Positions 1 to 12,900 of a stretch of 64,000 nt of DNA are shown piece after piece. The position numbers were made by a program, and so were the translations under genes. Source of the DNA: Montifringilla adamsi. Its lineage: Eukaryota; Chordata; Aves; Passeriformes; Passeridae. Each line of letters opens with the position of its first letter. Position 1 is the stretch's first letter. A model generated the notes under the pieces. That model was given only the letters and a program-made list of their open reading frames with translations. It had not been told where the DNA came from and ran no database searches. The stretch covers positions 10,990,162-11,054,161 of the forward strand of contig JAGGNK010006559.1 of the NCBI GenBank assembly GCA_017590115.1, in the 5' to 3' direction.

Positions 1-2059
1 TACAGAAGGTGTGCCTTCTAGGATGAGCTATGTGGAAGCTGTACTCCAAAAAACAGGGTAGGCAGCTTTTTGGATGGATGTTCTTTCAGGAGCTGGTGGG
101 AACTGGGCAAGTAAGGAATTCTCGCCGGATACACTAACAGAAGCTGTTTGTGCAGGGATACTGGTTTGGGTGAAACATGTGCTGGGGGAGTTTTCCAGGG
201 TGGAATTTTGGTTAGCCTTAGGAGACCGGCTCTAGAATAGTTGGTTTGTGCATTCAGAGGTACGAGTCACTGAGTTGTGTGTAAGAGCTTAAGTCTCAGT
301 CTGTGTAAGGTAGGTGGCTGGTGGCTTTTTTATTCCTTCCCCTCCCTGTTCTCTCTTCAGTGGAAAAAAGGCAAAACCAGTGCTGATCAATGCACACTGA
401 AACATTGACTTTTGTCCTCTCTTTGGTTTTTGAAAGGAAAGGAGCTGCTGGTTAGTAGTAGTAAGTAAAACTGAGAGGTAATAAAATACTAGCCGTTAGC
501 CTTTGGCATTATTTTGTGCAAAAAATCCAGTTACTTGGGAAAATACTTGCTGTGAATGTAAATATTCTATGGTCCCTTACTGCAGGGATAAAAGTCTATT
601 CACCAACTGCACTTATCTGAGCTGTTGTCTAATCCAGTGATGATCAGAAGAAGACATTGAATAGAAGTTGTTATATCAGTACTGACTTGTATGTCCTATG
701 TATTACAAAAATAAGTGCTTTTGGAATCTGCAGTGTTTTAAATGTTTTTTGATGGGAGGAAAAAAAAAAAAACCTTAAGTTCTGTGTATCAGCATTGAAA
801 AGTATGTATCCCCTTGATTGTCTTTTTTTTAAAACTGAGCTAATACTTTTTTTTTCTTCATTTTATTTATAGTGTGTCTTTAATGTCAGAACGGGAGAAA
901 AGAAAGTCAGTGTGCATGTACATGACTCTTTTATTTGTGGTTGAACTTTGAAGCTTAGCTAGCTTTTGCAGCCAGCCTTCGATACTCCTGGCTCTGCAGA
1001 AATTTGACCTTGCTCTGGAGATAGCTATCTTAAGGGCTTTGAGTTTGTGTAAATCTGATAGAGCGCATTACTTCATGCAGACAGTGAAAATTTTATCTCT
1101 GATCCTGTCTGTGTATAACAATTTATACACTGATGTGAAGTTGCTCAGTGTAAGGCCCAATTTTTTCATGTGCAAGCTGAATACAATGTACAGTGAGGAG
1201 TCCCATTGAGTTAAATATCTGCTCACAGTTAATTAATCTTTGTTGGGTTAGGACAGAATATTAGCATAATCAGATAGTTTAAGGCTAAGTGTAAAATGAT
1301 TTTCTGCTACTGGCAATTATTTCAAAAAAACCCGTAACAACCCCAAACCAACCATCTTCCAGCGTGCATCAGGACAAAACAGTGTCTGTCTAAAAACTGC
1401 CATTAATATGTTTGCCATCAGATTCACTGGTTGGAGTAGTGAGCTGTTTCTGTCTGCAGGTGATGAGAGTGTAGGTGTAGGAGAAAGAAAGACTTTCCTG
1501 ATCTTAATCATGAATAATTAAGAGTCTCTCTCATTTTGACCCAAAATGAGAAAATTTGCATGTGGAATATGTTTTGTCAGAACTGGTCTAGTCCTGTAAA
1601 AAGGTTTTACTCTGACAAGTCAGGACTTTATGAAAAAGATGGCAGAACAGCTTTGCCTGTGCAGTTAAAATTCTGTTCCTATTCTGGTCAGCGTGCAAGT
1701 TGTGCAGTGTAATGGTATGTGCCTTCCTAAAAGCACCCTTGGATTTAAAAGGGTGAATTTAGAAATTTATTTAATGTTTCACCTTCTTTTTTAGGGGAAA
1801 CAGAGTGTTAAAGTAATTTTGTGATGTTAGCTGCAGATAATACTCTTTCTACAGGTGTGTTTACCTGGTGTATTTGACAGTACTTTAAGCACAGCCATAT
1901 CTCCTATTTCCTATGTGTGGAAAGACTCTAAACCATAAAGAAGATGATTCATTTACTCTGTTCTTATTTGGCCTCCTGCCAGGGAAATCGGGAAGGGAAA
2001 TATTTTAAATAAGCTGTGTTTTGCATTCTCATTTTCTGAAATGCCGAGGTTGGATTACT
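1..2059. other. Probable SOCS6 intron or 5' flank, no gene seen
   Basis: AT-rich sequence with no supportable exon, RNA gene or recognisable repeat. The short open frames lack any coding signature. Assignment to the first SOCS6 intron is by position only. Confidence 0.5.
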
Positions 2060-2480
2060 CTCTGCAGTGGGTCCTAAGACCTTGGAGGGGCAGCGAGGCC
2101 AAACACTAGAGGGGATTAGTGGTCACATAGTGCTTGGTGCTTGACTGATACAGATAGTGTTACTGGAGCATATTCCAGGAGAGACTGCTTAATTAGAGGT
2201 ACTCTGGATGATTGCCCCTTGGGGTCCACCTGACTCAAGATCCCCCCAGTCTTTAAACAAGGAGAAGGAAGTTCTGTTCCTACCCCTTCACCCTCTGCAT
2301 TCTGGTTTGTTGTGTTGTGCTGACTTGTCTGTAAAATAAACCTTACTTTCTGTTTCACTGATTGGATCTCTTTTCCTGGCCATGAAAGACTGATCGTTCT
2401 GTAGCTGATGCTGTATGACAATCTCAGCTGAATTGTATCATGAAATAGTAGGTTTGTTCCAGAGTTGTGGTGCAACTATG
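2060..2480 (+). mobile_element. Possible LTR-like remnant
   Basis: This stretch is richer in GC than its surroundings and has CCCC/GGGG blocks around 2215-2250. AATAAA at 2335-2340 is followed by a T-rich, pyrimidine-rich segment, as in the R-U5 part of a retroviral LTR. I see no clear TG...CA ends, TATA box or target-site duplication, so this is a weak call; a spurious 119-codon minus-strand frame covers the same area. Confidence 0.3.
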
Positions 2481-3935
2481 TAAGAGTGGGTTCCTTATGC
2501 TTGATATACTAAATGCTCCTTTGCCTTTTAAATGGATTCCCAAGTGTGTGTGAGTGGATTGTTGTCACTGTTATTTATTTAGGACCATCGATAATAGGTG
2601 GATATTGGGCATATCTTCTATGTGAAGGACAAAATGTATCTGCAGTGAAATATGAAATTAAATACAAAGGTATGTAGGTAAAAATTTCCTTGTTATTTGC
2701 ATTTATAAGTTTCACAGACTGCAAGCAGTACAGGCTGCATTTCCCAGTGATATAAAAATATAGGATATAACAGCTTGCTAGGTGGAGCCCTCATTCAGAA
2801 TGTAAGATAGCCACAGTAATTTTCCAGTTCTGTCCTTTCTGTATGAGGACTACTCTGAACAGCAGCCTTTTGGTTGCTCTGTAGTGTGAAAAGGTTTCTA
2901 CTCCTTCTTCTAAAGCCATTCTGAAGAAGATTAACAGAGCTGAAAATGATCTAGATAGTGTGCTTTTTCTCATCCTGGTGGAGTAAGCAACTGATTTGGA
3001 GAGGGAAAACCTGAATCTGACTTTCTCTCCCAATTCATCCTGCATCTGAAACTGTTGCTGCACATAGGATATATTGAGACTCTCCTTTTGTGGTGTCTAG
3101 GACCTCTGCCCAAGTAAATTAGACTATGTAGTTTGATTTCCATTTGTGCAAGCTCCGTATGTGATCCAAAAGGATTCTTTAATCATGCTTCCACTTCTCA
3201 TGATGTCCATAAAAAGAAGTGGTTTCCACTGAATTTTATATGGCATGATTCTGGGTGATGATAGACAGTATTAAACATGTAGATAAAGGTGTCAACCACA
3301 GGGCAGCCACTGATACTGTTCTTTTAACACTAAGTACTTCTGCTTTTACAAAAAATAAGACTAAAGGCTACTGAGAAGCTTTTATTTAAAAGAAAAAAAA
3401 AATCTCTGAAATTCTGATGCTTCCTCAATTAAGCTGCTCCCTGTATGTGAAGGATTTTCAAGAACAACAAAGGTCCGCATGTCTGTGAAAGTTTTAAGGA
3501 ACCTGATTGTTGTAGTATGCCCAAAGTACTTGCAACTCCTGTAGATTTTTAGAGGGACTGCTTATGCCTAGATACTGAAAAAAAAAATAATCCTAACTTG
3601 GACAAAAGCCAGATTTCTTTATTTTAGGTAAGAGTAGTTGCAGTTCTGACCTTTGTAGTTTGTCAAAATGTACTTTGCTTTCAATTGTATTTTTGGAAAG
3701 CAGGTCATCAACCTCAGATCTGTTGTTACAAGCAGAATGGAGTGGGGGTTGTGAGAATGCTTTGTGCCATGCTAGTGACACCAGTTTAGCCAACTCAGAG
3801 CTTGTATCATGCAAAACTTAAACTCTGGGCCTTGGCCTGTTTTTTAGTCTGAATTAGCTTTCTTTGTGGTTTATACTTCAATCATTTTAATTAATGGTTT
3901 AGAACTAACCTTGAAAGGTGTTTGGGTTTTGCTGC

Positions 3936-3937
<2 letters not shown>

Positions 3938-3967
<30 letters not shown>
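3938..3967 (-). repeat. T30 tract, possible poly(A) tail of a minus-strand insertion
   Basis: Thirty consecutive T. About 15-20 bases beyond it the plus strand reads CTTTATTTTT, so on the minus strand an AATAAA lies at normal distance upstream of an A30 tail. The sequence further upstream on that strand is not a gene I recognise. Confidence 0.6.
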
Positions 3968-3971
<4 letters not shown>

Positions 3972-6921
3972 GAAGAAGGGGCTTTATTTTTTTGTTACCG
4001 TTCTCCGTAACTTTGGTGGTTTGCTTTTATTTCTTTCTGCATCTTTTTAACATCTTTAGCTACATACCACTGATGGATCCTCTGCTCCTCATCCTGCTAC
4101 CTGATACATCTTGGTACTGTAACGTGGGCATTTGCTTACTGCTTTGATAAATAAAACAACTGGGCTGAAAGAACTTTGTAAAATATCTGCTGAATTGTGA
4201 CATTTTAAAGGAAGTCGGGAAGTTGGATCATGACTAGAGGACAGTGATAGAAGGTTTACTGAAAGGTTTGGTATACTTATTCCTCCATTGTCAGCAAACC
4301 TCTGCAAGGGACCAGAAGTTTAAGAGATCTCTTGCAGCAATTTGCTGTTGCAATCAACTCCTGGCGCTGCTGTTGTTTAGTTCTGCTGCCATCTTAGAGA
4401 AGTGTGGAAGATTTCAGATTTAGGTAGGGTAGGTGTTTTCTCAAAACCCCAGCAGCTCTCACTCGTTTTCACCATAACTCCACATTACGTGAATCCAAAT
4501 TTAGGTTTCAGAATTAAACTACCTTAGTTTTGCCTGATGGTGCATACTATTCAGCTTATGAATCCATCTTAAAAAAGTGGAAATTAATCTGTCTATGTTC
4601 TGACTCTCATGAAGTGTTGAACAGAGCGTTGAGTGCTTGTGCACTAACATTTAAATGTTGGACATGAAGGCAGCAAAAATGTCCTTAATGAAGTCCATAA
4701 TTCTGTCTGGAATTTTGAGTTTAATTGGTGTCCTGTAAGTAATTGGTAGGACTATACATTTTGAAGGATGTTGAAGAGCAGCATTAATGTAAACATTTTT
4801 GTCCCACGTGTGAAAAAAGAAGAGAATTGTTTAGGAAACCCTTCTAGCTTTTCTCAACTTCTGAGTTCTTAGACTTGGAACCTTAATGAAATTGTCTACT
4901 ATGTTTCCTCTATAAATGGTTCAGATAAAGGATATAAAATTACTTTTCTCACTATGCTGTTCGAGAGGTAAAGCACAAAGGATTTTACTTGCTGAGAGAA
5001 GTTGTGATTATTTTAGTGATAATGTTTTAAATTTTCAAGAAAGTAAAATTGTCAGTGGAACTTAGAGATAATTTTTAAAGGTTTAATATTTTGCGCTACT
5101 GATTTCTTAATGCAGTGATATAAAAAGTATCTCCTAAGCCTTCTGCTTTTTAACAGTTGATCAGAATTGAAAAACAGGTCACAGTAACAAAATACTTTTA
5201 CTTCTAGTGAACGTGGGTGGTATCTTTAAGGTCAGAGGTAAACATTTTTATCTTACAATGAAGCAGTTTTTGTGAACATCATCTCTCTGAGAAATTGAGA
5301 TTTTTTTGTCACTTTTCTCCTTGGTTTTCAAAATACTTTTGAGTTCCAGATAAAGCTTTTCCTGTGTTTAGAAATGCCCTTGGATTTTTGCATATGTAAG
5401 AATATATGAATTTTTGCCATGGCTGCTCTCTTAGTTAGGACACTGCCTTTCTGCTTATTTGATAAAACTTGGTTGGGCAGCCCTCGAGGGACTTCAGGGC
5501 ATACACAGAAACCTTGCATGGTTGAGTTTTCTTTCTATGGGAAGTAATGCTAAAACAAACAAAGTCTCTGAATGTGAGTTTAACTCTTGAGCTTTTTTTT
5601 TTCTTGAACTTTTGAGAAGTGACTAGGGAACGGCTTCTTGAATAGAAGCCTCTTACTTTACGTGAGACAGTCTATTGCAGTATTTTATGTATTTGTTGTT
5701 ATTGCAGGGATTAGAATGACCTTGGTTGACTAAATATACTTATTGCTGAAATGTAGGCAATGCCTTTTCATCCCAGGTCTTTCATAGTTCACTGAATATC
5801 TATTTCTCTTTTCAATGAATTTTACTGAAAGGATGCATACACTTTCAAATTATGTGTATGTTATGTATGTATTTTAGTAAGACAATTGGTTATTGCTTTG
5901 GAAAAATGTTGCTGCCTTTAGCTAAAAGCATTTTTATGTGGTCTGGAGGGGAATAGTGGGACCTTTGTGACATCTGTGTAGCAAATACATTGTATTTCTC
6001 TGATAATTTAGTGAAGAAAGTCCCAAAACAGAGGTCAGTCCTTTCTTCTCTGTGATTCTGGGGATTGTGCTTATTAGCTGCTTACTCCTCAGCATGCTTG
6101 GAGATTTCTCTGCATGTGTGAACTCTGTACAGATGTTGTGGAAGATCTTTCCACTTTTATTTCTCTTTAATCAAGGCACTGTGTTCTTTCCCATCAGACC
6201 ATAAATGAGTTCATTTAATCCTTCCATTTATGTAGAGGGTTAACTGTCTCATAAAGAATTGCTGCATCTTAGCTTGAATTGAGAGGACCGTGCTATCTTC
6301 CAAGGAAAGAATGCTTTTATTCTTATTGAAAATGCCCTGAATGAAGCAGATGGGGGTGATAACAGTAAAAACATCGGAGATTTTACCTGGTCATACAAGT
6401 TCAAAGGGTCATTCAGTCTCAATGAAAAACTGTACTGAGGAGGTTAATTTGGAGTCAGCCTCAGTCATGAGATCCAAGGCAGGATGGTACAAGATGGTGT
6501 AAGTCTGCTGTGTATTGCTGTTTGTTTGGGCCTTCTAGAAGAGCTGAAAAATCGGAAAATGAGTCTTCCTGCAATTACACATTCTCCAATTGCAGAACAT
6601 GACTGTGCTGCATATGGCAGAAGAACAAAATCCTCTTTTTCTGTGTAGTGAATTATAAAGCCAGTCACTATCTTGAAAACTTTTTTCAGGTGCCTTTGTT
6701 TCAGCTTGTGTATTTGGTAGACAGACCACTATAAAATATATTTATCTTTTAGAGTTTAACAACATTTCTTTTATTCCTGCTGGAATACATTAGATAACTA
6801 AATTTGAATTATTGCTTGAAGAATTTAATTACTATGTTTTTGGCATACTTTTTAAAAGCCTGGTGGTTTTTTTCCATCTGGATATTTAGAAAGGATTCAT
6901 ATTACCTGGAGCTAATTTATG

Positions 6922-6925
<4 letters not shown>

Positions 6926-6958
<33 letters not shown>
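6926..6958. repeat. T33 homopolymer tract
   Basis: Thirty-three consecutive T, the longest homopolymer I noticed in the window. No poly(A) signal complement is found close beside it, so a retrocopy origin is not supported here. Confidence 0.9.
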
Positions 6959-6963
<5 letters not shown>

Positions 6964-7552
6964 CTTTTATGCCAGGTGGATGTTATTTGTAAGAATAAAG
7001 GCCAATTACATATGGTCCTGGATGTCCATCATATAAGCAAGCATAAATGACAAATGTAAGTGGAAAGGTGAGCAGTTTGCCACTTACTGGTGAAGATACT
7101 TGTTTTGCAAACATGGGCTATGAAGCCACCTGTTGGCTAGATAGTGTGGCAAGTGAGGTGTTTAAAAGTTAGGTTTAACTTTGTTGTGGATTTGTTGTGT
7201 TTTGGGGCTTGTTTGTTTTTGGTTTGCTTTTCCCCCTTGTGAATGTGACTTCATAGCTTTCCTGATATGTTGTTTTCTCTTTTTTGCTCTTGAAGAAGAG
7301 AGTATCCCATATTGCACCTTAAAGAAAGCAAAATTATCAGTCATGCTTGCTTGGTGCTATAGTAATTTAAAACTACTTCCTCTGTCTTTATTTTCATGTC
7401 AGGTGACTGAAATGGGACCTTCTGTCAGGGACAGACAGAAGCAAAAAAAGATGACTATAACAAATTAACCACTCGTAATTTAGGGGGCAACATTTAAAAA
7501 TCTGTATTATAGTGACATATGTAGTGATGCTGTATAAACCCTTTTAATTTTC

Positions 7553-8375
7553 AATAGAAACGTGAATTGCAGAATATTTTGAGTTGGAAGGGACTCGAGG
7601 TGGGGTGAGGCTTCCCCCAGTGCAGAGCAGAGCAGGACAATCCCTTCCCTTGCCCGGTTGGTGATGCTGTGCCTGATGCCCCCCAGGACAGGCTTGGCCC
7701 TCCTGGCTGCCAGGGCACTGCTGACTCATGTTCAACTTGCCATTGACCAGTACCCTGTGGTCCCTTTCTGGGGCACTGCTTTCCAGCATCTCATTCCCCA
7801 GTCTGTCTGTACATCCGGGATTGCCCTATCCCAGGTGCAGAATTGGGCACTTGCCCTTGTGAAACTTGTATGGTTGGCGATTGCCCAGCCCTCTAACTTG
7901 TCAAGGTCTCTCTGCAGGACCTCCCAATGTTGTTTCATCTGCAAATTTGCTCAGTATCTCTTGAGTTCTGTGTCCAAGTCATTTATAAAGATGTTGAAAG
8001 AAGCACAGGGCTGAGGATGGAGCCCTGCAGAGCCCCACTAGTGAGAGGTCACCAGTCTGATGTCACCCTATTCACTATAACCCTTTGTGCCCGACCGGTG
8101 AGCCAGTTGCTCACCAATCCCATGCTGTGTTTATGCAGCTGTGTGCTGGACGTTTTGTCCAGAAGGATCCTGTGACAGTACCAAAAAGTACTGAAATCCA
8201 AAAAGATAACATCAGTTTTCTTCCTTTGATCACCTAAGTGGGTTACCTTGTCATAAAAGGAAGTCAGGTTTAACAAGCAGGACTTTCCTCTCATGACAGT
8301 GTTCTGGCTGTGACCAGTGACTGAGTTGTCCTCCAGATGTTTTTCAATACCTCCTAGAATGATCATCTCTGTAAT
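7553..8375 (-). mobile_element. CR1-type LINE fragment with reverse transcriptase remnant
   Basis: Reading the minus strand from about 8,366 down gives typical bird CR1 ORF2 reverse-transcriptase peptides: MRGKSCLLNLTSFYDKVTH, VIFLDFS, SNWLTGRAQRVIVN, then INDLD, and later LQRDLDKLEGWAIAN and LNMSQQCPGSQEG. The frame is broken by shifts and at least one small deletion. The catalytic block at 7921-7948 reads KFADETTLGG in another frame, so the usual FADD has become FADE. The fragment ends with the CR1 3' segment (gagttggaagggac on the plus strand) near 7,590. It is 5'-truncated, as most CR1 copies are, and not functional. Confidence 0.93.
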
Positions 8376-8450
8376 GGTACCATATGGTATGAAGCTTGTC
8401 TTTCTATTACTTTTCTTGTATTTTCCTCTTTCTCCTTACAATGTCTTCCC

Positions 8451-8467
8451 TTTTTTTTTTTTTTTTT
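8451..8467. repeat. T17 homopolymer tract
   Basis: Seventeen T followed by CTAG and another T-rich stretch. Simple sequence; see the rejected splice-acceptor idea. Confidence 0.85.
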
Positions 8468-9923
8468 CTAGTGATTTTTTTTTCCCTGGAAGCAGGAAAC
8501 AAACAGGTAATGTAGCATTAGAGGCGTTAACTGAGAGGTATATTTCTGTATTGCCTTTTTGGTATGTGCTCCTCGTACTGTGGGTTTCTTTGGTGACAGA
8601 TGTTTGGCCTGAGAAGTTGAATGTCTGTTCTGATAGCACAGTAGGAAAAGATCGTTCATGGTACCTGTTTAATGTCTCCTTGTCAAAATATTTTTTTTGC
8701 AGCAGGCCTTTTTCAGCTGTCTTGGTTTGTGTTTTGAAAGCTGTACACAGTAACAGTGTTTCTGTGCTTGCTGTAGAAACACCAGCCTGAACTTTGAAAA
8801 TGAAACCAAAATTAATATAAGTCAATGTGAAGTGGTACTATTTAGCTGTTTCATGTCTGCTGAGTGTTTTCTTTCCTTTTTTGGGAAGAGCTGGAAAAGT
8901 GTTTCTCACAATTTTGTCACTGACATGAAGAGTGGTCAGATTATTGCTGACCACAAAAAATCACTTTGAGAGAATTGTCTGCTTTATTATTTCTGTCTTT
9001 CTCGCATATGCTTTGAACGGATGGATAGCATTTCTAAAATTATGTTTGGAAATGCATAATTGAGGATTCAGAAACCAAACTGCATTAAGTTTTAGTACCT
9101 GCATCCATACAATTACATATATTGTGTTCTTTTCAGCATACATTCCAGCATTTAGACATTTATGAATAGTTCTCAATGAAAATAAGTGCAGAAATGCAAT
9201 TTTATTTTGTTTTTACTGTGTTTTTCCTGTTCTTCCTTTCATTTTCCTGATATTAATTTCAAACACTTATGTTGCGCTCAAATACATAGGCACAGAATCT
9301 GTTCCTTGCCATCTTAGAGCAAAAATGTTTCAAAATTTATTCCTTTTACAGAATGTGATGTTGGTCTGTATTGTAAAATGAAATGCTGTTTTTAGAGCAT
9401 TATAGTTTTACAGCTTTTCAGACTCCTAACAAACTGTGTTATTGTTTAAGAGGATTGCATAAATATCTTGGATAAGCATAAATCCTCATTATCAAGCTCA
9501 GGCTACCCCATACCTTACAATGGAGGGAAAACATTTTGGTGTAATCTTCTGTAAGGATGGAATGAGGGATGGACCCTTAGTTGGAAAGGAATTCTCATGC
9601 ATTATCTCCCAGTAAGTCTAACCTTTGCTTATGAAAGTACTTAATTTTTCCTGACAGTCTGCTCCAAGGCTGGCTGCTGCATTCTTGTAAAATAGTAAGA
9701 AATTAAAGCAGAGCCTGACTGAGCATTATTCTCACTCTTCATCTGCTTCTGCATAGCTGTGTGAAAACTAAAAGCAAACGTTTATTTGCAGTCAATGGAT
9801 GGGATTTTCTGCAGTGAAACACATTAACACATCAGGTCTCTTTAGTGACTTTTCCCATTTGATTCATCAAAAATGTTCTTTTCTCTTTTTCAGCACCTTG
9901 GTGTACATAGAACTGCTGGGTAA

Positions 9924-9956
9924 TTTTTTTTTTTTTTTAATTTTTTTTTTTTTTTT
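9924..9956. repeat. Interrupted poly-T tract (T15-AA-T16)
   Basis: Fifteen T, two A, then sixteen T, followed by a pyrimidine-rich stretch. Simple sequence, with no flanking insertion recognised. Confidence 0.85.
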
Positions 9957-12900
9957 CTCCTTTCCCCCTTGCTGTTAATCATGGTCTTAGAGCCAAATTG
10001 TGGTTTCATTTTCCTGGTATTTTTTCCACATGCTTGAAACAATTTGTTAACAGTATGCTTTATTGTCATATGTTTGCTTAAAAGAAAGTGATGAAGGTGG
10101 TACTTGTGTCTGTCTTTTAGTAAATGTCTGCAAAGTACAGTCTGCTTGTTTCCCTATTTAAGTGTTGATTCTCAGTTTGTGAGAGATCTAGGAGGAATGG
10201 CTCAAGTGGTTACTGGCTGTCATCCACCCAGCTTCCCTGGAGTTTCCTCCTCCAACAGCAGCTCTGGTATCACAATGTTTTGTGTGTTCTTGAGCCAACA
10301 CCAATTGGTGCCGACTTCAGTTTAACATCCCCATGTTAGTGTGCCCATGGTAGCTTGGGAGCAGATACAGATCCCAGCCAGCCATCCTTGGGTAACAGAG
10401 ATGTAACCTTGGCTGAGGACTGTTAATATTAGTAACTGGGTTTGGCTGTTGTAGTGATGAAATTATTATAGTTACAAGTCTGTATATACACATACAAACC
10501 ATAATAGAGATGCCATTTAACGCCATTAAGTTACTCCCCAGAGGAAAATCACCAATCAGATAGAAATATTCCATTCTGCAACCAAATATGGGAAAAAACA
10601 GGACCTACTGCAAGCACTCATGGATAAAATAGTGTTCAAAGAAAGAAAATTAATAAAAAAATTCAAATAAAGGAAATCTGAATGTTAAAGGACATTCTTT
10701 TTCAACAGCAGGCCAGGGAAAAGAAGTCAAGGTATTTGGACTTTTCCAGTGGCTGTGTTCCTGGTTTTACGTACTTTTAATTCCCATAATCAGAAGTGAC
10801 AAAGAAAAATTTCATTGTGTCAAGTTTTCATTATTAATTTACTCCACTTTTCTATGTATTACCAAAGGTGTACCTTGGTTATTCTCTGCTAAAGGTTGGT
10901 AGTGATTAGGGTTACACTATCCTCTGTTGGAACAGTAGTGCCCATGGACTGTTTTATGTTTAAGTTCTGTAAAAGGAGGAAAAAAAATAGGAGAGATGAT
11001 ATGACTAAATGATGTGACTTACTCTTGGTTGGTTGGTTTTAAATTGTAATCTGTATAAAACCTGTTCAATTATATTGCCCTGTAGAGAGGTTGATGGTAC
11101 TTTCCTCAACTGCTCCAGTCATAGAGGGTATAAATTTAAATTTGTAGTGAATAACCCATGGTTCAGGTGTTTGATTAGTTAGCTTAAAAATAGGAAGCTT
11201 TAAGTACTCTTGAATTGTTATAAGTGTAATGTACTGTCAGATGAGCTTCTCATCTGTTTTTTCCTTGTTCCAATTTTATGTGAAGTTGTACATCTGAGCT
11301 CGCTGGAAAAGCAGTGTGTGAGTCAGAAGGGCTTTTATGAAATTTGTGATCATATTAGGGGAGTGTTTATCCATTAGCAAGGAAGCCACTACTAAAACCA
11401 TTTACCTTTTTTTTGTTGTTTTTAAGGTATACTTGTATGCAATGGAATTTAGATTGCTTAATTTAAAGATTCTTCTTACTGAAAAGGAGTATAATGTAGG
11501 AATTTGCTTGAAGATCAGCAAAGGGAAAAAACTCACCATCTTCAGCGTGCTTATGGCACGTGTAGAGAAAAAGTAAAAAGTTGCCTTGTAGTGTGTATGT
11601 TCTTTTAGAAACTGATTGTGTTTGAAGTAGATACTGAATCTCTCTTTACTTATTATTTTGTGCATAGTTTTTCTACTCATATAGCCTGAAACTCTAAGTG
11701 CATGGCAGGAAATACCTCGAGTCAGTATTTTGTATACTGGTTTGAAGAAAAACTTCCAGTTATACAGACTTCAGTACTGAAGTAAAATTGATGGGAATGC
11801 ATATGGAGACCAACTTCTTAATAATTCATATTAATAGATTCAGTAACTTTGGAGAAAATATAGACATTTAGGAATTTCCAAAATACAGCACTTGAAATCT
11901 GCATTACCTTAAGATTCTGTGTTTGACATACTCTTCCAAAGAACCCATGAATATATTTCAGTGACAATTTGGGGAAAGCTGGGGAATGACAACTTATACT
12001 TCTGCAGATTAGAATAGGATTCATTATCTGACTGTAATGAGAACCTAGTTGTTGTCATGCCCAGGAATGCAGAAACTTTTCACTTTTGAGGTATTTTTAG
12101 TTGTTTTCCTAATATAAATAATTATGTTAAAATAAGATAAATTGAAATTGTAAATGAAGGAAGTCTTATGATGAACCAGTATAAGAATAAAGATTATGTA
12201 TTTCTAAGTGAAAGACAGACTTTTCAGGAATGATGCAGGATGATGTGGGCTAAAAACAAATCAAGTTCAATGCTCAACTGTTTCACTTTAAGGAAATAAA
12301 TAAGCAGATTAACATTTATTTTAGAAAGCTTTTCTGAAATAGCATTGACTAATAATTTGAAGTCATTTTTGTGATAAATTTTTTTATTAAACTTTTTAAG
12401 GACAATTCTTTGTTCAAACATGAGTTGTATTTTGCTGTGTGTTTCCAGGGTGATGTTTTCTGTCCTAACTCCTTAAAGTTATTCCTAGTTTATTTCTATT
12501 GTAGTGCATTTTGGTAGCATTGTTTATAGTATTTGTCTTGGGAAATGAGTATGCCTGACATAAAAGTGTGAAAAAAATCAGAAATTAATAAAGACAGTAT
12601 AATCAAACTTTTTTTGTTGGTGTACTTTTGCAAACACTGCGTAGAGTTAGCTATGTGATTCCAATGTACTGAAACTATTTTGTACCATCAAACTGAAACT
12701 ACTCTGAAGTGTTGGAATATTCAAACTGGATTTGCAGAAATTAATATATAATTAAAACTTCCATAATTTTTCATACATCAGTGTTAGCCATCATAATAAT
12801 TAATGTACCATTGCGTCGCCTGCTTTTCATGTTTCCAAGAAGCAGTCTGTAAAGTGAACTTTTAGCTCTAATTATCTTCACTAGTAATTTCACATTTGTA

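Larger units (their letters stand above)
2481..7552. other. Probable SOCS6 intron or 5' flank, no gene seen
   Basis: AT-rich, apparently unique sequence apart from two long poly-T tracts. No coding exon, tRNA or structured RNA could be supported. The candidate retrocopy tail beside the first T tract is listed separately. Confidence 0.5.

Noticed and set aside
2116..2475. 119-codon minus-strand frame
   Set aside because: It overlaps a putative LTR-like segment, with no recognisable protein and no splice or promoter context.
6926..6958. T33 tract as the poly(A) tail of a minus-strand retrocopy
   Set aside because: No AATAAA complement lies next to it and no transcript-like sequence follows.
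8317..8825. 157-codon plus-strand and 129-codon minus-strand frames, with an acceptor-like T17-CTAG at 8451-8470
   Set aside because: The frames start in a CR1 fragment and cross a poly-T tract, have no recognisable domain, and there is no donor site or homologue to support an exon.
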